A DNA stretch of 64,000 nt from Phycisphaerales bacterium (lineage in GTDB: Bacteria > Planctomycetota > Phycisphaerae > Phycisphaerales > UBA1924). The position numbers and the translations under genes were made by a program. The stretch lies in the NCBI GenBank assembly GCA_019744815.1, contig JAIEUA010000004.1, forward strand, positions 1 to 64,000, in the 5' to 3' direction. Positions 7,780 through 17,133 of the stretch are shown here, piece after piece (within the stretch, counting starts at the first letter, position 1; each line of letters begins with the position of its first letter). Below the pieces are notes generated by a model. It searched no databases. It was not told the origin of the DNA and saw nothing but the letters and a program-made list of their open reading frames with translations.

Positions 7780-8847
7780 TCACGCCGCCAATCGGTAGTA
7801 GTGCTTCAGCACGCCACCGAGCCGGGTTCGGCACCGGACCGTCCGCGGGTGACCCGCCAATCGCAGCGGGGGAGGCCTGCCCATCGGCGTGCGGAACTTG
7901 ATCGCCGAGTGCGGGCGCTCCCGGTTGTAGTGCTCAAGGAACTCGGCGATCAGGTAATCGAGGTGTCGTGTGCCAAGCACGATGAACCGGTCGAGGCACT
8001 CGTCCTGCACGGTCTGAATGAACCGCTCTACGTGGGCGTTGAGGTTCGGTGCACGGTGCGGCAGGCGCACCGGCGTGATGTCGTGGGCCCTCAGTGCTTC
8101 GTCGAACGGCCGTCCGAACTTGGTATCGCTGTCCCGGGTGAGCACGCGGCACCCGGTTGCCCCGTTGCCCGCCGTGGCCTTGAACAGCGGGACCTGCGCC
8201 GCGACCCAGTTGGAATCCGGGTGTTCCGTACTCGCCGTGGCTACGGCCCGGCGCGTGGCGACGTTCACGAAGACGAGCGTGTACGCATCGCGGAAACCAC
8301 ATTTCGTGACGATCCGGTGCCGCAGGAAGTCGCACGCCCACAGGGTCTTGGCGTGAGAATTGATGAACTGGTCCCAGGTCGCCTCGCCGCGCTCCGGGCC
8401 GGTTGGCAGCCCCGCATCCTTTAATATGTTGACGACGGTGCTGCGGGAGACCTTGACGCCCATTTTCTTGAGCTCGCCGAGGATGCGGGTGTAGCCCCAG
8501 CCGGTCTCCTTCGCCAGTCTCAGCACCAGCCGCCGAATCTGTTCAGGCGACTTTGGCCGTCCCGGCTTCCGCCCGGTCTTCTTTCTGGGCCGGCACATGT
8601 CGGCATGCCGGATCCACCGCAGGAAGGTCTGTGGACTGACGATCGAAACCAGCGCCTTGATGGCCGACCCGAGGGGCTTGGCCAGGCGGACCAGCCGCAA
8701 TCGCTCCCCGGGCGTGACGCGGACGGGCCCGTCGATCTTCGCGCGGAGGACCTCGTTCTCGGCTTTCAGGTATTGAATCTGGCGGCGCAGGTCGGCTTGG
8801 GTGGACCCGGCCAAGACATCAAGCAGGCGGCGGAAGAGATTTGGCAT
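7780..8847 (-). CDS. Integrase-core (DDE) transposase
   Basis: 355 residues. The N-terminal part has a Leu/Glu-rich helix (QIQYLKAENEVLRAKI) and a helix-turn-helix region (SPEQIRRLVLRLAKETGWGYTRI, basic and IS3-like in style). The catalytic core has Asp in WACDFL, Asp in TRDSDTKFG and Glu in NLNAHVERF about 34 residues later, the DDE triad of the rve fold. The C-terminal HYNRERPHSAI stretch is typical of IS3/IS481-type integrase-core transposases. The protein looks full length and uninterrupted. No clear terminal inverted repeats or target duplications were seen, so element ends are not assigned. It lies about 0.9 kb to the left of the first 103-bp repeat. Confidence 0.88.
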   Translation of the reverse strand: MPNLFRRLLDVLAGSTQADLRRQIQYLKAENEVLRAKIDGPVRVTPGERLRLVRLAKPLGSAIKALVSIVSPQTFLRWIRHADMCRPRKKTGRKPGRPKSPEQIRRLVLRLAKETGWGYTRILGELKKMGVKVSRSTVVNILKDAGLPTGPERGEATWDQFINSHAKTLWACDFLRHRIVTKCGFRDAYTLVFVNVATRRAVATASTEHPDSNWVAAQVPLFKATAGNGATGCRVLTRDSDTKFGRPFDEALRAHDITPVRLPHRAPNLNAHVERFIQTVQDECLDRFIVLGTRHLDYLIAEFLEHYNRERPHSAIKFRTPMGRPPPLRLAGHPRTVRCRTRLGGVLKHYYRLAA

Positions 8848-8871
8848 CGCCGAATCGTCTGGGGCCAGTGG

Positions 8872-9366
8872 CTATTTCGGCGGAGGCGGTGTTGGTCCAT
8901 CCATGAAATAGCTGAGTGCACTCTCGACCAACGCCTCAGCCTCGGCATCCGATTCGCCCGTTGCCGCGCACAGGTGACTGAGCGCCGGCACCCACCTGCG
9001 GTCCATCAAGTCTGCGAGCCGTTCGCCGTGGATTCTGGCTCTCGCTTCCTCTGTCAGGAATGGGGGCAGCATGCAGAGCGCCAGGCACTGCAGCCCGGTG
9101 TATTCGCGAGCCATGAAGTAGAGCCAGTACGGAAATGCCGCATCGAGTTCGCTGACATAGTTGCGGACAGCGGGAATCTCGAACAACTCCTCTGGAGAGT
9201 CGTCATAGCCAAAGAAAGCGACGTTGATACGTGTTCGAAAGGCCTGAATCCTGGCCGGCGATTGGAGCAATCCCTTCAGGGTCGCGATCGGTCCCGACGT
9301 GTCGCAGCTCTCAACCTCGTTGCGGCTGATCACGACCGTCAGAAAGTCGAAGTCCGAAAGGTCCAT
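8872..9366 (-). CDS. Hypothetical protein, 164 aa
   Basis: A compact protein, MDLSDFDFLTVVISRNEVES..., ending in a Pro-rich tail (DGPTPPPPK). It is predicted mostly helical in its second half (FPYWLYFMAREYTGLQCLALCMLPPF; LVESALSYFM) with four Cys/Trp-rich segments. No family is recognised with confidence. The gene is on the same strand as, and immediately upstream of, the transposase (24-bp gap), so it may be a passenger or the gene next to the insertion site. Natural composition and lack of overlap support it as real. Confidence 0.6.
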   Translation of the reverse strand: MDLSDFDFLTVVISRNEVESCDTSGPIATLKGLLQSPARIQAFRTRINVAFFGYDDSPEELFEIPAVRNYVSELDAAFPYWLYFMAREYTGLQCLALCMLPPFLTEEARARIHGERLADLMDRRWVPALSHLCAATGESDAEAEALVESALSYFMDGPTPPPPK

Positions 9367-10173
9367 TGGACGGATTCCATGCGGGTAATGGCCCCGCTGG
9401 CGCGAATCGTATCACAGCCATCGATGCGGTTCGGGTAGTGGCTGGCATATCTGAGGCGACGTGACGATGCAGATGTGTGGGCCGGAACCCTCAATCGTCG
9501 GGGCTCCGCGGTGGGGGGCGGGGGGAGGGTGCAAAAACGTGCGACTTTGAGACTCGGCACCGCGCAGCCGGCGAATCTGGCCCGCCCGACACCCCGATCC
9601 GGTCTCGACCAGTCGTCAGCGTGAGACTTCTCAGCCTGGCCGCAACCGACGGGCGCGGCGGCGGAACGCGGGCGTCGCCCATATCGTCCCGGCGGGACCG
9701 CGCGGAGGTCACCCCGCGACGCCAATGGACGGGGCCGGAGTATTTGTACCCCGCTGGCGGCCCTGAAAACGCGGTTTCCGCCGATCCCCGTTAACGACCC
9801 GTGTCGATCGCACACCCATCGGGCCACCCCGAGAGTGGTCCGCCAACCCTCCGAAACGGTCTTGTACAGGGAGGAGGGTGTTCGGTTGTGACGTCCTGCC
9901 CCGTACATGTGGACCTGCTGGGTCGCGCGCAAACACGGGGTCGTCTCGCCGCGAGACGCGGCCGCCTACCCCGAGCGTGCAGCACGCGATGAGGTGGGGG
10001 CGATGATTCTCCGGGCCAAGCCCCTTCCGACGGCCGCCGCGATGAAGTCCGAAGGCCGAACGGCCTGGACAATTCCGAGCCGCGCTGAACCGCACGACCG
10101 CAATAGCCAAGACCGGCTTCAATCTGGAGGACCTGCGGATCGCGTTCGCGGCGATTCCCAAGGCCGCGGCGGT
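9367..10173. other. 807-bp gene-free left boundary of the metal island
   Basis: No frame here has convincing coding character. It holds a G-rich stretch near 9510-9530, the left copy of a 103-bp repeat (9771-9873), and at about 10085-10175 a plus-strand stretch that reads plausibly as protein for ~30 codons but has no start and runs into the antisense of the ATPase gene; it may be a gene remnant. Confidence 0.6.
9771..9873 (+). repeat. 103-bp island-flanking direct repeat, left copy
   Basis: Matches 42701-42803 in the same orientation with 11 mismatches and no gaps; the last 32 bases (9842-9873) are identical. Weaker similarity extends about 17 bp upstream, starting with a shared CTGGCG. Bases 9820-9827 and 9835-9842 can pair as an 8-bp hairpin with a 7-nt loop. 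The second copy forms the same hairpin with one C-G/G-C swap (9821/9841 versus 42751/42771). GCGGTTTCCGC at the left end is a further small hairpin. Unlike the right copy, no terminator follows. Confidence 0.8.
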
Positions 10174-12666
10174 TCATCCTAACCTGCCGCGCGCCAATCG
10201 AAGGCTATTCAACACGACCGAGACGCTGCTGAACGCCATCGCGGCGCTCGCGATGATCGGCGAGAGGAGCCAGCCGGTGAACGGGAACAGCACGCCCGCC
10301 GCGATCGGAATGCCGACGACGTTGTAGATGAACGCCCAGAAAAGATTCTGCCTGATGGTGCGCATGGTGGCGTGGGAAAGGGCGATGGCCTGGGGCACGG
10401 CCCGGAGGTCGCCCCGCATCAGCGTGATGTCCGCCGACTCCATCGCCACATCGGTTCCGGTCCCAACCGCGAGGCCCACATCCGCCTGCGCGAGGGCGGG
10501 GGCGTCGTTGATGCCGTCGCCGACCATGCCCACGACGTGCCCCTCAGCCTGGAGGGCCTTGACCTTGTCCGCCTTGTCCTTGGGCAGGACCTCCGCAAAG
10601 ACGACATCGACGCCGACCTGCGAGGCAACCGCTTCGGCCGTTCGCTGGTTGTCGCCGGTCATCATGACCACACGCAGCCCGAGAGCGTGCATCGCGGCGA
10701 TAGCCTCCTTCGATTCGGGCCGCACCGTGTCGGCGACGGCCACGATCCCGGCTTCGCGGCCGTCTACGGCGACGAACATTGGCGTGCGCCCCATCGCCGC
10801 CAGACCCGCGGCCTTCTCCGCCAGGGCGGACTGGATACTGCGCTGAGCCAGCAACGCCGCCTTGCCGACGAGCACAGCGCGGCCGTCCACATGGGCCTCG
10901 ACGCCGTGCCCCACCACGGCCTGGAAGCCGATCGGCTCGGTGAGCGACAGTCCGCGTGCCGCGGCCTCGCGGACGATCGCCGCGGCGAGCGGGTGCTCGC
11001 TGTGCTGCTCTGCTGATGCGGCCAGCCGCAGCAACTCGCGTTCATCGAACGTCCCCCCCCCGCCCCCGGGTGCCGGGATGATGTCCGTCACGGCGGGCTT
11101 GCCGTGCGTGATGGTGCCCGTTTTGTCGAGCACGATGGCGGTGAGCTTGTGGGCGGTCTCCAGGGCTTCGCCGCCCTTGATGAGAATGCCCTTCTCCGCG
11201 CCACGGCCCGTGCCGACCATGATCGCCGTCGGTGTTGCCAGCCCCAGGGCGCACGGGCACGCGATAATGAGCACCGACACGGCCGTAACCAGCGCCATGC
11301 TGAGGCGCGAGTCCACCGGCGATGCGAACCACCAGACCACGAACGTCGCGAGTGCGATGGCGATCACGATGGGAACGAATACGCCGCTGATCTTGTCGGC
11401 CAGGCGGGCGATCGGGGCCTTGCTGCCCTGGGCCTCCTGCACAAGCCGCACGATCTGCTGGAGTGCCGAATCGGCCCCGACCTTGGTTGCGACCAGCCGC
11501 AGGGCGCCGGTGGTGTTCATCGTCGCGCCAAAGACGCTGTCGCCGGCCGCCTTCTCGACGGGCACGCTCTCGCCGGTGAGCATGGACTCGTCCACCGCGG
11601 ACTGGCCGCTCTCGACGTTCCCGTCCACGGGGATCTTCTCGCCGGGCCTGACGAGCACCCGGTCGCCGACGACGACGGACTCGACGGGGACGTCGACCTC
11701 ATGGCCGTTGCGCACGACCCGCGCGGTCTTGGGCTGCAATCCGATCAGACGCTTGATCGCCGCGCTGGTCCGTCCCGTGGCCCGGGCCTCGAAGTACTTG
11801 CCCAGCAGGATCAGGACGATGATGACCGCCGCTGCCTCGTAGTACACGGGGACCATGACCATGCCGCCCATCGTGCCGTCGGCGTGTGCGGCATGGACCG
11901 CGGCTCCGCTCACCCCAGCAAAGAACCCAGGCCAGATCGTCGCCGCGAGCGAGTAGAGGTACGCCGCGCCGGTGCCCATCGCCACGAGCGTGTCCATGTT
12001 GGCGCTGAAGTGCCGCAAGCCCTTCCAGGCGGAACGGAAGAACTGCCATCCGCACCAGAACATCACCGGCGTCGTGAGCGCGAGCTGGAGCCAGTTGATC
12101 CAGGGGACGTTGAAGGCGTCGATCTTGCCGTGCGACATCGCGATAACCAGCACCGGCAGCGACAGTACGGCCCCGACGGTCGTCTTGATCAGCAGCCGCC
12201 GGGCCTCCGCCTCGCCGACGTTCATGTGGGCCGAGTGGTCCTCGCTCGCCACACCACCGCTCATCGTGTGTCCGGCGTGCGGGCCGTGCCCCTGCGCCGC
12301 GAGCATCGCCGCATGGTCGTGCCCGGGCTGACCGTGGGCGGGGTTCATCGCCGGGTGCTTCGCCGAAGCCGCCGTGGAACGGGCCTCGGGCACGAACGCC
12401 CTGTACCCGATGTCGTCCACCGCCTTGGCGAGTCGCTCCGGCCCGGTCGCGGTCGCGTCGTACTTCACCGTCGCCACCTTCGTGGCGAAGTTCACGCTCG
12501 CGGATGTGACACCGGGCTGCTTGGCCAACCGCCGCTCGATGGTGTTCGCGCACGAAGCGCACGTCATGCCCTCGATCGGGAGATCGGCTCGCGCGATGGT
12601 CGTGGTGGTCGAGTCCGGCGTCGATGGAGCATGTCCACCGAGCTGGTGGTCGTGGGGGTGAAGCAT
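10174..12666 (-). CDS. copA: Copper-exporting P1B-type ATPase
   Basis: 830 residues, full length. A His-rich start ([12 protein letters not shown]) precedes one heavy-metal-associated domain with GMTCASC (Cys36, Cys39). A second His-rich segment lies near 105-135 ([11 protein letters not shown]...GPHAGHTM), unusual between HMA and membrane domain. Membrane segments follow, with the ion-path CPC at 470-472, the phosphorylated DKTGT at 514-518, an SEHPLA motif, TGES in the actuator domain and GDGIND in the P-domain. CPC plus the GMTCASC domain indicates Cu(I)/Ag(I) export from cytoplasm. It is the downstream-most gene of the minus-strand metal island; CsoR and CopZ are encoded ~1.5 kb upstream. 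Confidence 0.95.
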   Translation of the reverse strand: MLHPHDHQLGGHAPSTPDSTTTTIARADLPIEGMTCASCANTIERRLAKQPGVTSASVNFATKVATVKYDATATGPERLAKAVDDIGYRAFVPEARSTAASAKHPAMNPAHGQPGHDHAAMLAAQGHGPHAGHTMSGGVASEDHSAHMNVGEAEARRLLIKTTVGAVLSLPVLVIAMSHGKIDAFNVPWINWLQLALTTPVMFWCGWQFFRSAWKGLRHFSANMDTLVAMGTGAAYLYSLAATIWPGFFAGVSGAAVHAAHADGTMGGMVMVPVYYEAAAVIIVLILLGKYFEARATGRTSAAIKRLIGLQPKTARVVRNGHEVDVPVESVVVGDRVLVRPGEKIPVDGNVESGQSAVDESMLTGESVPVEKAAGDSVFGATMNTTGALRLVATKVGADSALQQIVRLVQEAQGSKAPIARLADKISGVFVPIVIAIALATFVVWWFASPVDSRLSMALVTAVSVLIIACPCALGLATPTAIMVGTGRGAEKGILIKGGEALETAHKLTAIVLDKTGTITHGKPAVTDIIPAPGGGGGTFDERELLRLAASAEQHSEHPLAAAIVREAAARGLSLTEPIGFQAVVGHGVEAHVDGRAVLVGKAALLAQRSIQSALAEKAAGLAAMGRTPMFVAVDGREAGIVAVADTVRPESKEAIAAMHALGLRVVMMTGDNQRTAEAVASQVGVDVVFAEVLPKDKADKVKALQAEGHVVGMVGDGINDAPALAQADVGLAVGTGTDVAMESADITLMRGDLRAVPQAIALSHATMRTIRQNLFWAFIYNVVGIPIAAGVLFPFTGWLLSPIIASAAMAFSSVSVVLNSLRLARGRLG

Positions 12667-12693
12667 TTCAGTCCTTTGGTCGTCGTCGTCAAC

Positions 12694-12882
12694 TCAGGGC
12701 CGGGCCGCTGCGCTCGTCTGTTTGGCATCCTGGTCGTTCGCGTTCTTGCCCTTCTCGTGGCTCTTCAAGATGGCCCCGGCGATGAGCGCACCGACCACAG
12801 CCGCGGCCACGATCAATGGCACGAACTTCCGCCAGCCAGTCGCCGGGGTCGCGTTGTCAGGGCATCCGCAGTTGCAACTCAT
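12694..12882 (-). CDS. Small Cys-rich single-span membrane protein
   Basis: 62 residues: a metal-ligand-like head MSCNCGCP (three Cys in six residues), one hydrophobic span at about 22-42 (VPLIVAAAVVGALIAGAIL), and a hydrophilic Lys/Asp/Gln tail. It starts 24 bp after the 429-residue gene and ends 27 bp before copA, on the same strand, so it is cotranscribed with copA. Likely a membrane-tethered metal carrier or accessory of the ATPase; this is inferred from the Cys cluster and position only. Confidence 0.65.
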   Translation of the reverse strand: MSCNCGCPDNATPATGWRKFVPLIVAAAVVGALIAGAILKSHEKGKNANDQDAKQTSAAARP

Positions 12883-12906
12883 GGCTCACCTCGCGTTCGT
12901 TTGTGC

Positions 12907-14196
12907 TCATACCAGTATCCGGCTCACGGCTTCGACGGCCTTGAGGCCTGTGCCAAATCGCGCCATCGACTCGCGGTTCCGTTCGAGTTCGCCGTACGGC
13001 AAGAACCGCACCGACAGGTCGGCGACGCGCCGGAATGCGGGCCGGGCCAGTTGCTGCCGCACATCGTCCTCCCGGGCATCGGGCGCGACCAGGAAGAGCT
13101 TCACGCCCGCGTGGTCGGGCACGCCCAGCGCGAGGTCCAGCATCCGCACGATGCCCGAGTAGATACTTGTGGTGTGCTCGACTTCGAACGCGGCCATCAC
13201 TCGTCCTTCAATCGAGCCGTTGCTTCCGGCTCGCTCAAGCCAGAGCACGTCGATCAGCCGAATCGCCTCCGCGCCCGTCGAGGCCTCCACAGTCGCAGGG
13301 AGGGCGTCGATGCACCCGTCGCACAAGCGGCCCTCCTGCACGGCCCGGTTGCGGTCGTTGGCCGCGACCCACACGTCAAAGCCCAGCGACCGCCCCAGGT
13401 CGCGGAGCCAGCCCTGCACCTGCGCGTGCGAGCGGTCCTCCTGCTCGGCGGTCTTCTGGGCCTTGACGGCGGCGGCGGACTCATCGCGGACTTTCTTCAG
13501 GTCCGCCTCCCACGCGTCGATCGCCCCGGCGTCGTCCTCGCGCGGCGGCGCGGTGTATCGACCGCTCCCGATGTCGAAGAGCAATCCCGCGATCGCCCCG
13601 AGGTCGTTGCTCAGTACCGCCCGGTGCTCGGCGTTGATGCGTAGCACGCCCTCACGCATGGCGAGGTATTCCGCCCACGACCCGAGTTTCACTTTCGAGC
13701 CGGTGAGCGCGTTGTAGCCCTTGACAATCGCCGTGTTGAACGGCGGCACCAGCGTCGGGTGCAGGAAATAGAGCATGTTCGCCGCGGCGGGTCCGAGGCC
13801 CTTGATGCTTCGCTCGGCGAGTTGGCGGATCGCCCGTACCACACCGTCTTCGGTGTCGCAGCACGAGCAGGCGTGCAGGAACCGCCCGAAGGCCCGCTGG
13901 TTGTCCGCGCTCTCATAGATGTCGGGAATGCGGAGCTTGGGTTTCCAGAGGAAGGCGTGATCGGCCCCCTTGAAAATCTGCCGCTGCTCGGCGATCGAGT
14001 GGACGACCGTCTCCAGCGATGAACCCTTGTAGACGTTGCCGAACGTCCCGGCGTCGATCTCGCGCACGACCTCGGCGATCCCGGCCCGGATGGAGCGGAA
14101 GTTCTTGATCCGCTGCTCCCACAGAAACCACGAGCGGTAAGTTCCGCCCGTATCGTCCTTCCACCGCGCAATGAGTTGTGCGAGTGCGCTGTTCAT
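12907..14196 (-). CDS. Putative PD-(D/E)xK nuclease-like protein
   Basis: 429 residues. The first half is helical with a helix-hairpin-helix-like element (KGLGPAAANMLYFL, from 132), seen in DNA glycosylases and other DNA-binding proteins. The C-terminal part has an IDVLWLE strand and AFEVEHTTSIYSGIVRMLDL, an E-x-E/H core like that of restriction-endonuclease-fold proteins. A CSCCDTE cluster sits at about 110-116. It lies inside the copper operon between csoR and the small membrane protein, same strand, with short gaps, though it looks like a DNA-processing rather than a metal gene. Function not established; a defence or repair passenger is most likely. Confidence 0.65.
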   Translation of the reverse strand: MNSALAQLIARWKDDTGGTYRSWFLWEQRIKNFRSIRAGIAEVVREIDAGTFGNVYKGSSLETVVHSIAEQRQIFKGADHAFLWKPKLRIPDIYESADNQRAFGRFLHACSCCDTEDGVVRAIRQLAERSIKGLGPAAANMLYFLHPTLVPPFNTAIVKGYNALTGSKVKLGSWAEYLAMREGVLRINAEHRAVLSNDLGAIAGLLFDIGSGRYTAPPREDDAGAIDAWEADLKKVRDESAAAVKAQKTAEQEDRSHAQVQGWLRDLGRSLGFDVWVAANDRNRAVQEGRLCDGCIDALPATVEASTGAEAIRLIDVLWLERAGSNGSIEGRVMAAFEVEHTTSIYSGIVRMLDLALGVPDHAGVKLFLVAPDAREDDVRQQLARPAFRRVADLSVRFLPYGELERNRESMARFGTGLKAVEAVSRILV

Positions 14197-14229
14197 GTCG
14201 TCATCGTTCAGCTCTGCGTGCAGGCACGC

Positions 14230-14655
14230 TCAGCGCGCCACCTTCGCCACCAACTCCAGAAGTTCTTCGATCATGTCGTCCCGCTTGTCCCCATCCTGGC
14301 TCATCGCGGCCACGGCGCAGTGCGTGAGGTGGTTGCGCAGCAGGCTCTTGGCCACCGAGCGGAGCGACTCCTGCACCGCCGCGGCCTGCTGGATGATGTC
14401 GGCGCAGTAGCGGTCCTCCTCGATCATCTGGGCGATGCCGCGCACCTGCCCCTCGATCCGCCGCAGGTGCTTGAGGTTCGCGGCCTTGATGGCCGCATCC
14501 ACGCCGACCGCGTGCGCACCCGGTCCAACGCCGTCGCGGGTCTGGCCAGGCATGGAACCGGCCCCAATATGGCACCCGCACGCCGCGCCGTTCATCGCCG
14601 AACGCGCTGCGCGCTCGGTTGCGTTCGTGCTCGCCTTGCTCCTGGCCATCGCCAT
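14230..14655 (-). CDS. csoR: CsoR-family copper-sensing repressor
   Basis: 141 residues from the ATG at 14655, which has GAGGG just upstream; an ATG at 14649 and a GTG at 14685 are alternatives. The DUF156/CsoR core starts at KHLRRIEGQVRGI. The Cu(I) triad is present with exact family spacing: Cys84 (DRYCADI), His109 and Cys113 (NHLTHC), i.e. 25 and 4 residues apart. The ~60-residue N-terminal extension with CGCH is longer than usual. CsoR tetramers release DNA on binding Cu(I). The gene follows copZ by 30 bp. A TACT-N7-AGTA operator in front of copZ (15055-15071) and another at 42529-42545 are the likely targets. Confidence 0.9.
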   Translation of the reverse strand: MAMARSKASTNATERAARSAMNGAACGCHIGAGSMPGQTRDGVGPGAHAVGVDAAIKAANLKHLRRIEGQVRGIAQMIEEDRYCADIIQQAAAVQESLRSVAKSLLRNHLTHCAVAAMSQDGDKRDDMIEELLELVAKVAR

Positions 14656-14685
14656 CGCTCCCTCGTTGATCGCTCGCGCCCACAC

Positions 14686-15033
14686 TCACCCGCAGCAGCC
14701 TCCGGAGTTCTTCGCGCCGGGCTGGCCGTTCGTCGTTGCTGCCTTGGCCCCGCCGCAGCAGCTCCCGCCACCCTTCGCCGGCATCGGCGCGGTGGACCCT
14801 GTTGACTCACCCATCGCCTTCGCGGGATACCCGGCCTCGTCGAGCGCGGCCACGGCCTTGCCCGTGGCCCACCCGTCCACCGTCTCGATCTCCGCCGATC
14901 CCACCGCCACCGATTTCACCGTGACTCCGGGCACGCCGGAGAGGGCCTTGGTCACGGCTTGCACGCAGTGCCCGCAACTCATCCCGTCAATAGCAAGTGT
15001 GGTCGTCTTGATCGTCTGCGCCGTCGAAGCCAT
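14686..15033 (-). CDS. copZ: CopZ-like copper chaperone with Cys-rich tail
   Basis: 115 residues from the ATG at 15033, which has AAGGAG a few bases upstream; the frame continues upstream but only through the 21-bp repeat array. Residues 9-75 are one heavy-metal-associated domain with GMSCGHC (Cys20, Cys23). Beyond it is a 40-residue Gly/Ala tail holding two extra Cys pairs (GGGSCCGG and GGCCG at the end), not found in ordinary CopZ and likely further metal ligands. The chaperone carries cytosolic Cu(I) to the exporter. It is the first gene of the csoR unit and a CsoR-type operator lies 22 bp upstream of its start. Confidence 0.88.
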   Translation of the reverse strand: MASTAQTIKTTTLAIDGMSCGHCVQAVTKALSGVPGVTVKSVAVGSAEIETVDGWATGKAVAALDEAGYPAKAMGESTGSTAPMPAKGGGSCCGGAKAATTNGQPGAKNSGGCCG

Positions 15034-15054
15034 GCGAAACTCCTTCGTGGAAGA

Positions 15055-15071
15055 ATACTCCCCCGGAGTAT
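15055..15071. promoter_or_regulatory. CsoR/RcnR-type operator in front of copZ
   Basis: ATACT CCCCCGG AGTAT, a 17-bp site with perfect ATACT/AGTAT arms around a C/G tract. This has the TACT-N7(G-rich)-AGTA form known for CsoR/RcnR/FrmR-family operators. The same element with one changed base in the tract occurs at 42529-42545. It lies 22 bp upstream of the copZ start, in the expected -10 region. Confidence 0.75.
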
Positions 15072-15143
15072 GTACGTCTACCGGGGCCGCCCGGTTCACC
15101 GCGGCCCGGCCGGGGCTGAAGGGCGGCATGGCGTGGGCGATCG

Positions 15144-15374
15144 CCGCGACCGTGCGGCCTCTCAGGACGCCCGTCCCGGTCAGTGGGACGACCGTCCCGC
15201 TGAGTGGGACGGACGTGCAAGACAACGGGACGGGCGTTCGGGCGGCTCGCGCGGGCGTCCCTGCGGGGTGGACGGGCGTGCCTGCAAAGCGGACGGGCGC
15301 GCAGACAACGCGTCCGATCGTCCGAGCCGAGAGGACGAGCGTCCCTCGACGCAGCACGGTCGCGCGAGCGCTCC
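15144..15374. repeat. 21-bp dyad repeat array 1
   Basis: Eleven consecutive 21-bp units start at 15144, 15165, 15186, 15207, 15228, 15249, 15270, 15291, 15312, 15333 and 15354. The first 12 bases of each follow GGACG NN CGTNC, often a true palindrome (GGACGCCCGTCC at 15165, GGACGACCGTCC at 15186); the remaining 9 vary. The array fills most of the 450-bp gap between copZ and the phosphatase gene. A 21-bp period is two helical turns, so every dyad faces the same side. Confidence 0.8.
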
Positions 15375-15483
15375 GCAACCTCCCGGGTGCTCGTTCAAGA
15401 TCCAGGGCCGCTCTCGCCGAATGCCGAACATCGAGAGCGACGCAAGCGAGGGCGGCGGCGAAGGTGAGCGGCGAGCGCCACAC

Positions 15484-17109
15484 TCAGTCCGCTTCGTCTA
15501 CAGGGCCCGCGGATGCGGCGTTATCCGCGGCCCGGGCCTGACGCCCGTGCCCGGCGGATGGAGCCTGGGACACGCCGTCGGCGTGCGTGTGCGCGGATTC
15601 AAGCCCGGCCGCGACGATGGTCACGTCGTCGGTCGGCGCGCCGCCGCCCGTGTGCGCCGCGAGCGCCTCCCGCAGTGCGGCCAGCAGCGGCGCGACGCCC
15701 GGGGGAACCTTCCCCAAGGCGGCTTCGAGCCGGTGCCGCCCGAACTGCTTGTTGTGCCCATCGAACGCCTCGGTCACACCGTCGCTCACCAGGAGCAGCC
15801 GGTCGCCGGGGTGGAGCGTCAGCCGCCGGGTCTCCCAATGCCAGTGCTCTTGGGCCTGCCCGATGCCCAGCAGCATGCCCGTCGGCGGGAGGGGAACGAT
15901 GCGCGGGCCGTCGTCCGCCGCGGCGCGGAGGAGGTACCCGGGGTCGTGGCCGGCGCTCGCGTATTCCAGCACGCTCGCGCCGGGCCGGAGCACGGCGACG
16001 AACATCGAGGCGAAATCCTCTTCAAGGCTCACCTGCGTGAAGCGCTGGTTCATGCCCGTGAGAATCTCCGCGGGGTCGGCGCTTTTCTCGCAAGCACCCA
16101 GCAGCAGAACCTTGAGCATCGCCGCCCCCATCGCCGCCGGGACGCCGTGCCCGGTGACATCCGCGATACAGACCAGGAACGAACCGTCGGATAACGGGAT
16201 CGCGTCGAAGTAGTCCCCTGCGACGTTGTCAGCGGGAAGATGCACGGCGGCGAGTTCCAGGCCGGGAAGGCCCGCGGGAGATGGGCTCAGGTGCTCCTGA
16301 AGACGGCGGGCCTTGGCGAGTTGCTTCCGCCGGTCCTTCTCGTCGGCGGCGAGTGCCGCGCTCATGTGCCCGATCTCTTCGGAGAGGAACTCGAACTCGG
16401 CGGTGGCGAACCGCTCGGGCGGCAGCCCTAGCTCGCCGGCCGCTATCCGGCGGACCGACGCGACCAGCCGGTTCAGCGGGCGGTTGACCAGGCGGACGAT
16501 GACGAGGTTGGCGAGCAGCGCGATGACCAGGGCTCCGGCGGAGACGAAACCGAGCCGCTCCAGCGCGAGCCGTTGAACCTCGCGCGTAACCACCGCCGCG
16601 GACTTGGAGACCTCGACGGTGATCGCGCCGGAAGCGGCCCGCCCGACCAGCGGCGCACCGATCGGGCGGCTTGGCGGTTCGCCCGGGCCGCCGCTGACCC
16701 CGATCGTGTGCCGGTCCGTTCCGTCGCCGTGACCGTGCGCGGCGTGCGATACCGACTCGTACACGCGGCCGTCCGGCCCCGCGACGCGGACGACAATGTG
16801 GTGGCCGGGCGAATCCGCGTGCTGCATCGACGCGCACACCTCATCGATGGACGATTGGACGGCCCCGGGCCGGGCGATCTGGAGCGGCGCCAGGAGGGGC
16901 GCTAGTGTCCGGGCCTCATTGGTGAGCGCGGCCCGTGCGTCGGCGAGCCGCTCCACCAACTCGCGGCGGTAGTCCATCGTCAACCACGCGGCCACGCCGA
17001 TGAGCGCGGCGGCATTCACGGTGATGAGCACTTGCACACGGAGCGAGCGGTTGCGTTGGGGGCTGCGGAGCGGGGCGGCGTCGATGGACGTGGCGTGATG
17101 GTTGGTCAT
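15484..17109 (-). CDS. Membrane-bound SpoIIE/RsbU-type serine phosphatase
   Basis: 541 residues. A basic N-terminus leads into a transmembrane helix at about 24-42 (VQVLITVNAAALIGVAAWL), then an extracytoplasmic sensor region to about 165 with a His-rich patch (HAAHGHGDGTDRH), a second membrane helix (VSAGALVIALLANLVIV) and a HAMP-like linker. The C-terminal ~250 residues are a PP2C_SIG/SpoIIE phosphatase domain (DYFDAIPLSDGSFLVCIADVTGHGVPAAM; DRLLLVSDGVTEA). These dephosphorylate anti-sigma-factor antagonists. The His-rich periplasmic loop and its place in the metal island suggest it could sense metal stress; this is inference. It is upstream of copZ, separated by the 21-bp array. Confidence 0.85.
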   Translation of the reverse strand: MTNHHATSIDAAPLRSPQRNRSLRVQVLITVNAAALIGVAAWLTMDYRRELVERLADARAALTNEARTLAPLLAPLQIARPGAVQSSIDEVCASMQHADSPGHHIVVRVAGPDGRVYESVSHAAHGHGDGTDRHTIGVSGGPGEPPSRPIGAPLVGRAASGAITVEVSKSAAVVTREVQRLALERLGFVSAGALVIALLANLVIVRLVNRPLNRLVASVRRIAAGELGLPPERFATAEFEFLSEEIGHMSAALAADEKDRRKQLAKARRLQEHLSPSPAGLPGLELAAVHLPADNVAGDYFDAIPLSDGSFLVCIADVTGHGVPAAMGAAMLKVLLLGACEKSADPAEILTGMNQRFTQVSLEEDFASMFVAVLRPGASVLEYASAGHDPGYLLRAAADDGPRIVPLPPTGMLLGIGQAQEHWHWETRRLTLHPGDRLLLVSDGVTEAFDGHNKQFGRHRLEAALGKVPPGVAPLLAALREALAAHTGGGAPTDDVTIVAAGLESAHTHADGVSQAPSAGHGRQARAADNAASAGPVDEAD

Positions 17110-17133
17110 CGGTGGTCGTGCGTTGGCCCGGCG

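Noticed and set aside
7742..8890. Complete insertion sequence with inverted ends around the transposase
   Set aside because: No convincing terminal inverted repeats or target duplication were found, so only the transposase gene is reported.
10085..10176. Plus-strand remnant that reads like protein for about 30 codons
   Set aside because: No start, no family match, and it runs into the antisense of copA; too weak to call.
11104..13644. Long plus-strand frame opposite copA
   Set aside because: Antisense shadow of a P-type ATPase with all motifs; no domain on this strand.
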